Shown: positions 4,450-7,073 of the stretch, one piece after another | Layout: each line of letters opens with the position of its first letter | Position numbering within the stretch: position 1 is the first letter of the stretch | Assembly: GCA_002305015.1 (NCBI GenBank) | Contig: DBPW01000029.1 | Coordinates: 76,715-83,787, forward strand | DNA from: Bacteroidales bacterium UBA1410 | Lineage (GTDB): Bacteria; Bacteroidota; Bacteroidia; Bacteroidales; Dysgonomonadaceae | DNA length: 7,073 bases | Direction of reading: 5' to 3' | Translations under genes and position numbers: made by a program | The notes under the pieces: generated by a model | Told to the model about the DNA's origin: nothing | What the model saw: the letters and a program-made list of their open reading frames with translations, nothing else | The model's database searches: none

Positions 4450-5452
4450 GGGAAAAAAGATGTTGATAGGCATTGGTATGTTGATTTTTCCTTATTACAT
4501 TTCAGCACAATGGTGCATCGATCAGTCGAGGTACAACGAGTGGCTATGCAATCATGTTCCCGGGGCAAAAAGTGCTTGTTCTGCCCCCAAGACAATTGGA
4601 AATTTTCCTAATGAGGAGAGTTGCAACCGAGCAAGGAAAAATGCCCTTCCTAACGATTTTCGCTGGCAAGAATATACCCGATGCATTCCATGCGGGAATA
4701 CTTCAACACCTGACGAAAATTATTATTTACCCTCTCAATCTCAACAAAATGAGGAAGAAAAATTGATTGAAACCATCCGTGCTCAAGCCTCGAAAATAGA
4801 GGAAGAACGCCGGCAATATGTGCTTTCGTTGAAAAATCAGAAAGAGAAGGATCAAAAAGAAATCGGCGAAACGGCATCAGAGCTTATCAATCAAATGAAA
4901 GTGTCGACTGCCCCTCCATCGCGTATGCAACTTCAGCTGGCGTTGGAGCAGGCTTTTTGTGCGGCCTATTATTCGGTTGAGTCGGCAAAAAAAGTTTCTT
5001 TGGAAAAAATTAGCGGCGATTTGGATGCAGAAGCCGAAAGCATGAGAAACGAAGCATCTATAGGTTTCGATAAAGAAGGTGCACCTTGCCCTCCACTTCC
5101 TTTTTCTGTGCCGGAGGTAAATGATCCATCGTTTGAAAAGTTTTCCGAAGCCATAACGCAGTTTAATTTAATCGAAAATGAGTCGAAGGCCGTATTGCAA
5201 AAAATAACGGAGCAAAAAGAAAACCTGAAAAAAATAACGCGTAAACAGGAAGATCTGGAAAAAAAAGTGAAAAACCTAAATTCCGAAGAGATTCCTGTAC
5301 AACAACATGAAACAGAAAAGGATATTGCAAAGCAGCTCGAAGAATTGACCAGGGAAGCAGAAGAGCAAAAAAAAGTAACAGAACTCCTGGAGAAGGAAGT
5401 GAATGATCTGGCTACTCGATTCGATGCTGTAGTTCAACGTTTAAAAGAATAG
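4421..5452 (+). CDS. Exported protein with Cys-rich head and coiled coils, 343 aa
   Basis: No named family is recognised. Counting from 4421, residues 1-30 form a signal peptide (KKRGNKGKK n-region, 'LIGIGMLIFPYYI' core, 'SAQ' end). The mature N-terminus has six cysteines (32, 43, 53, 68, 88, 91) in about 60 residues, suggesting up to three disulfides outside the cytoplasm. Residues 108-160 and 240-343 are Glu/Lys/Gln-rich heptads, almost surely coiled coils. The middle (165-225) is helical and holds Cys180 and Cys223. The start is ambiguous. ATG 4421 overlaps the previous gene by 29 bases and supplies the basic n-region. ATG 4460 lies 10 bases after that gene's stop behind an AAGGG site with good spacing, but leaves a 17-residue signal with no lysine or arginine. 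Its operon position suggests it works with the FecR-domain and PDZ-TPR neighbours. Confidence 0.8.
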   Translation: MNGGKKRGNKGKKMLIGIGMLIFPYYISAQWCIDQSRYNEWLCNHVPGAKSACSAPKTIGNFPNEESCNRARKNALPNDFRWQEYTRCIPCGNTSTPDENYYLPSQSQQNEEEKLIETIRAQASKIEEERRQYVLSLKNQKEKDQKEIGETASELINQMKVSTAPPSRMQLQLALEQAFCAAYYSVESAKKVSLEKISGDLDAEAESMRNEASIGFDKEGAPCPPLPFSVPEVNDPSFEKFSEAITQFNLIENESKAVLQKITEQKENLKKITRKQEDLEKKVKNLNSEEIPVQQHETEKDIAKQLEELTREAEEQKKVTELLEKEVNDLATRFDAVVQRLKE

Positions 5453-5476
5453 AAATTTTTTTAACCCAACCGTGCG

Positions 5477-6694
5477 ATGGCAATCAAAAAACAATTTTTA
5501 TTACGCAGCATTTTTATTTTTGTCACGTCCATTTATTTTTCTGTCGGCGTTTGTGCACAAAATAATGCAGAGACAAAAAGGTATGTACTTTTAATTACGG
5601 AGGTTTTGCCCGGTTATCCTGCCGAGATTGCCGGTTTTGCTGTTCATGATATTCTTATTTCTTTGGGGAATAGATCATTTTATGATAGTTCGTCTCCTTC
5701 GTTGGGGAATGAATTTATGACCTATCAGTCCTCATTGCCACCCGGAAAATATAAAGCGGAAGTTCTGCGGCAGGGAGAAAAAGTAGCACTTCTCATCAAC
5801 TTTTCTTCTTCTTCTCTTTCTCCGAATTTAGGCGTAACAGTGGAAACATTGGAAAATAATCCTCAATATTATTTTGAACAAGCACTGGAGGTTTTAAAGG
5901 GGGCTCAAACAAGGGTGGATTTAAACAAGGCTGCAGATTTTTTCGAGAAAGCCAAAGCATTGGCTCCAAAATGGGATGATGTATATTACAATTTGGGTCT
6001 TTTATATGAAAAATTGGATTACTATCCTTTGGCTGTCGATAATTTGGTTGTTTCGTTAAGATCATGCCTTTCTTCTAACGAACATTATGAGGAGGATTGT
6101 GAAAAAATAGCCGTTCAATTGGGGGCTGTTCAGCAGAAGGGAGAAAGGCTGGAAAAAGCAAAATCACTTATGGCCAACGGAAAATGGAATTTAATCCGAA
6201 AAATTCCCGATGATGCTTTAGTAAAAACAAGCGCTTTTTATCCGGATTTTTCTTTTGACAAGGAAGGGAAAATGTGGATGACGAACAGTCTGATTTCTTT
6301 TCTGAAAAATTTTAAACCGACGAGTGGGGATGATCAACTTACCTATTTGATTAAAGAAAATATCAAAAGACATCCGCGTTTTGCGGTTAATTTCGATGGG
6401 AGATATTTCGAGATAAGAGAATTTTATATTTGGGAACAAACCGATATGGGCGAAAATACCCGGAAAGAAAGCGAGTTTTTTTATCCTGAATGCACCCTTT
6501 ATAAAGGAGAAATCGATTTTTCTTCTCCGCAAATTCTAATTAAAATAAGAGAATATGTTCGGCATCTCCGGGATAATCCTTATCTTTATCCTTCCTATGA
6601 CAGAGCAGATGAGGAAATTTTTAAAATTCTTCCTTCAATCGAGTTCGATGAGTTAAAAGATTTTCAAGTAGAGAGCCAATGGAAAATCGAGTGA
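5477..6694 (+). CDS. Exported PDZ-TPR protein, 405 aa
   Basis: Likely a periplasmic or surface protein-protein interaction factor; specific role unknown. Residues 1-28 are a signal peptide ending 'VCAQ'. Residues about 37-110 look like a PDZ domain: 'ITEVLPGYPAEIAGFAVHDILISLGN' carries the ligand-loop and 'AG...D.I...GN' pattern, followed by 'YKAEVLRQGEKVALLINF'. There is no protease domain, so it is not HtrA- or Ctp-like. Residues about 131-195 form one or two TPR units ('AADFFEKAKALAPKWDDVYYNLGLLYEKLDYYPLAVDNL'). Residues 225-405, rich in aromatic and charged residues, are not recognised. It starts 24 bases after the preceding stop with no Shine-Dalgarno site, which is normal for this phylum, and is the last gene of the operon. 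Confidence 0.85.
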   Translation: MAIKKQFLLRSIFIFVTSIYFSVGVCAQNNAETKRYVLLITEVLPGYPAEIAGFAVHDILISLGNRSFYDSSSPSLGNEFMTYQSSLPPGKYKAEVLRQGEKVALLINFSSSSLSPNLGVTVETLENNPQYYFEQALEVLKGAQTRVDLNKAADFFEKAKALAPKWDDVYYNLGLLYEKLDYYPLAVDNLVVSLRSCLSSNEHYEEDCEKIAVQLGAVQQKGERLEKAKSLMANGKWNLIRKIPDDALVKTSAFYPDFSFDKEGKMWMTNSLISFLKNFKPTSGDDQLTYLIKENIKRHPRFAVNFDGRYFEIREFYIWEQTDMGENTRKESEFFYPECTLYKGEIDFSSPQILIKIREYVRHLRDNPYLYPSYDRADEEIFKILPSIEFDELKDFQVESQWKIE

Positions 6695-6779
6695 CGATTG
6701 AGTAGGAAGTTATAAAAAATTTGTTTCAAAAAGCAAAAATGGGGTTATCGAAATTGAGGTGATGCCCTATAAAAGATAA

Positions 6780-6810
6780 GGGTAAACAGTTGAAAATAAA
6801 CTATTTACCC
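6780..6810 (-). terminator. Hairpin at the 3' side of tRNA-Gln
   Basis: GGGTAAA (6780-6786) and AGTT (6788-6791) pair with AACT (6799-6802) and TTTACCC (6804-6810), with one mismatch and a 7-base loop. On the minus strand it lies 10 bases past the tRNA 3' end and is followed by a T-rich tail (TTATCTTTTA), so it fits an intrinsic terminator for the tRNA. On the plus strand there is no T-run, so it would serve the upstream operon only weakly. Confidence 0.5.
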
Positions 6811-6820
6811 GTGCTTATTG

Positions 6821-6891
6821 CTGTCCCACCTGGATTCGAACCAAGACAAACAGATCCAGAATCTGTTGTGCTACCATTACACCATGGGACA
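6821..6891 (-). tRNA. tRNA-Gln (anticodon CTG)
   Basis: All arms can be drawn on the minus strand: a 7-bp acceptor stem TGTCCCA/TGGGACA, a 4-bp D stem with the TAATGGTA-type loop, an ACAGA/TCTGT anticodon stem with loop TTCTGGA giving CTG, and a CTTGG/CCAGG T stem with loop TTCGAAT. It has a G discriminator and no encoded CCA, so CCA would be added after transcription. It reads glutamine CAG codons. Confidence 0.96.
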
Positions 6892-6905
6892 ATTTTTTCG
6901 AAGTG

Positions 6906-6937
6906 CAAAGGTAAAAAATTTCGTATTTTAAAACAAA
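6906..6937 (-). promoter_or_regulatory. Promoter of tRNA-Gln, Bacteroidota type
   Basis: On the minus strand TTTG (6934-6937) is followed after 20 bases by TACCTTTGC, a perfect TAnnTTTG element (6906-6913), ending 14 bases before the tRNA 5' end. This is the primary sigma consensus of the Bacteroidota and is the best taxonomic marker in the window. Confidence 0.8.
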
Positions 6938-7040
6938 TATTTTCAGGAATGATTTTTACGTGTAGCATCAACCGGCAAGTGCAAAACGCATCGCACTACT
7001 CGACAGACTTCTCGCTATAAATGTGAAGTTGTCAAACTGT

Positions 7041-7057
7041 CCGGCGCCGGTTACCGG
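7041..7057. repeat. Overlapping GC-rich palindromes
   Basis: CCGGCGCCGG (7041-7050) is a perfect 10-base palindrome. It overlaps CCGGTTACCGG (7047-7057), an odd-centred palindrome. The patch is much richer in G+C than the surrounding non-coding DNA and sits at the window edge. It could be an operator or a short repeat; nothing else shows its role. Confidence 0.3.
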
Positions 7058-7073
7058 ATGGAAAACAGAAAAA

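Noticed and set aside
6790..7020. 76-codon plus-strand ORF over the tRNA
   Set aside because: It is antisense to a complete tRNA-Gln and its promoter; it is open by chance.
6968..7072. 34-codon minus-strand frame entering from the right edge (ends ...SSSAMRFALAG)
   Set aside because: It could be the tail of a gene beyond the window, but it is too short and has no recognisable motif.

Overview
The window looks chromosomal and comes from a member of the Bacteroidota. The evidence is AT-rich DNA, a TTTG / TAnnTTTG promoter in front of the tRNA gene, few Shine-Dalgarno sites, signal peptides ending in '-AQ', and a tyrosine-recombinase C-terminus of the type common in that phylum. I cannot name the genus.

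Positions 1-3106 are minus-strand in sense and are best read as the proximal end of an integron-like gene-cassette array. From right to left they hold a 5'-truncated tyrosine recombinase (2804-3106), a candidate attI-like spacer (2712-2803), and cassette A (1466-2711). Cassette A encodes a 361-aa protein with an internally duplicated HEPN-like helical unit. Cassette B (267-1465) follows and encodes a 342-aa HNH/treble-clef-like zinc protein. Cassette C starts at 266 and runs off the left edge, with a 53-codon ORF. Genes A and B are each followed at once by a copy of a ~130-bp imperfect palindrome (1457-1595 and 261-392). The copies resemble attC sites: they begin with AAC and end with GTT on the gene strand, fold into one long hairpin whose arms differ but stay complementary, and have a sequence-conserved centre. 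The sequence just 5' of each palindrome is the reverse complement of the start of the same cassette, as expected if the cassettes once existed as circles. All three cassette starts share an A-tract plus GAC at a fixed distance from the crossover point. The recombinase remnant points the same way as the cassettes, which is the reverse of the classical integron layout.

Positions 3107-3378 are a divergent intergenic region. It has a good minus-strand promoter match (3110-3140) that would read through the recombinase remnant towards the array, and a doubtful 38-codon plus-strand ORF.

Positions 3379-6694 are a compact plus-strand operon of three exported proteins of unknown overall role. They are a coiled-coil protein with a split FecR domain, a protein with a cysteine-rich head and long coiled coils, and a PDZ-TPR protein with an unrecognised C-terminal region. 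The set suggests a periplasmic or cell-surface assembly or scaffold; that is inference.

Positions 6695-7073 hold a minus-strand tRNA-Gln(CTG) with its promoter upstream, a hairpin at its 3' side, and a short GC-rich double palindrome at the window edge.
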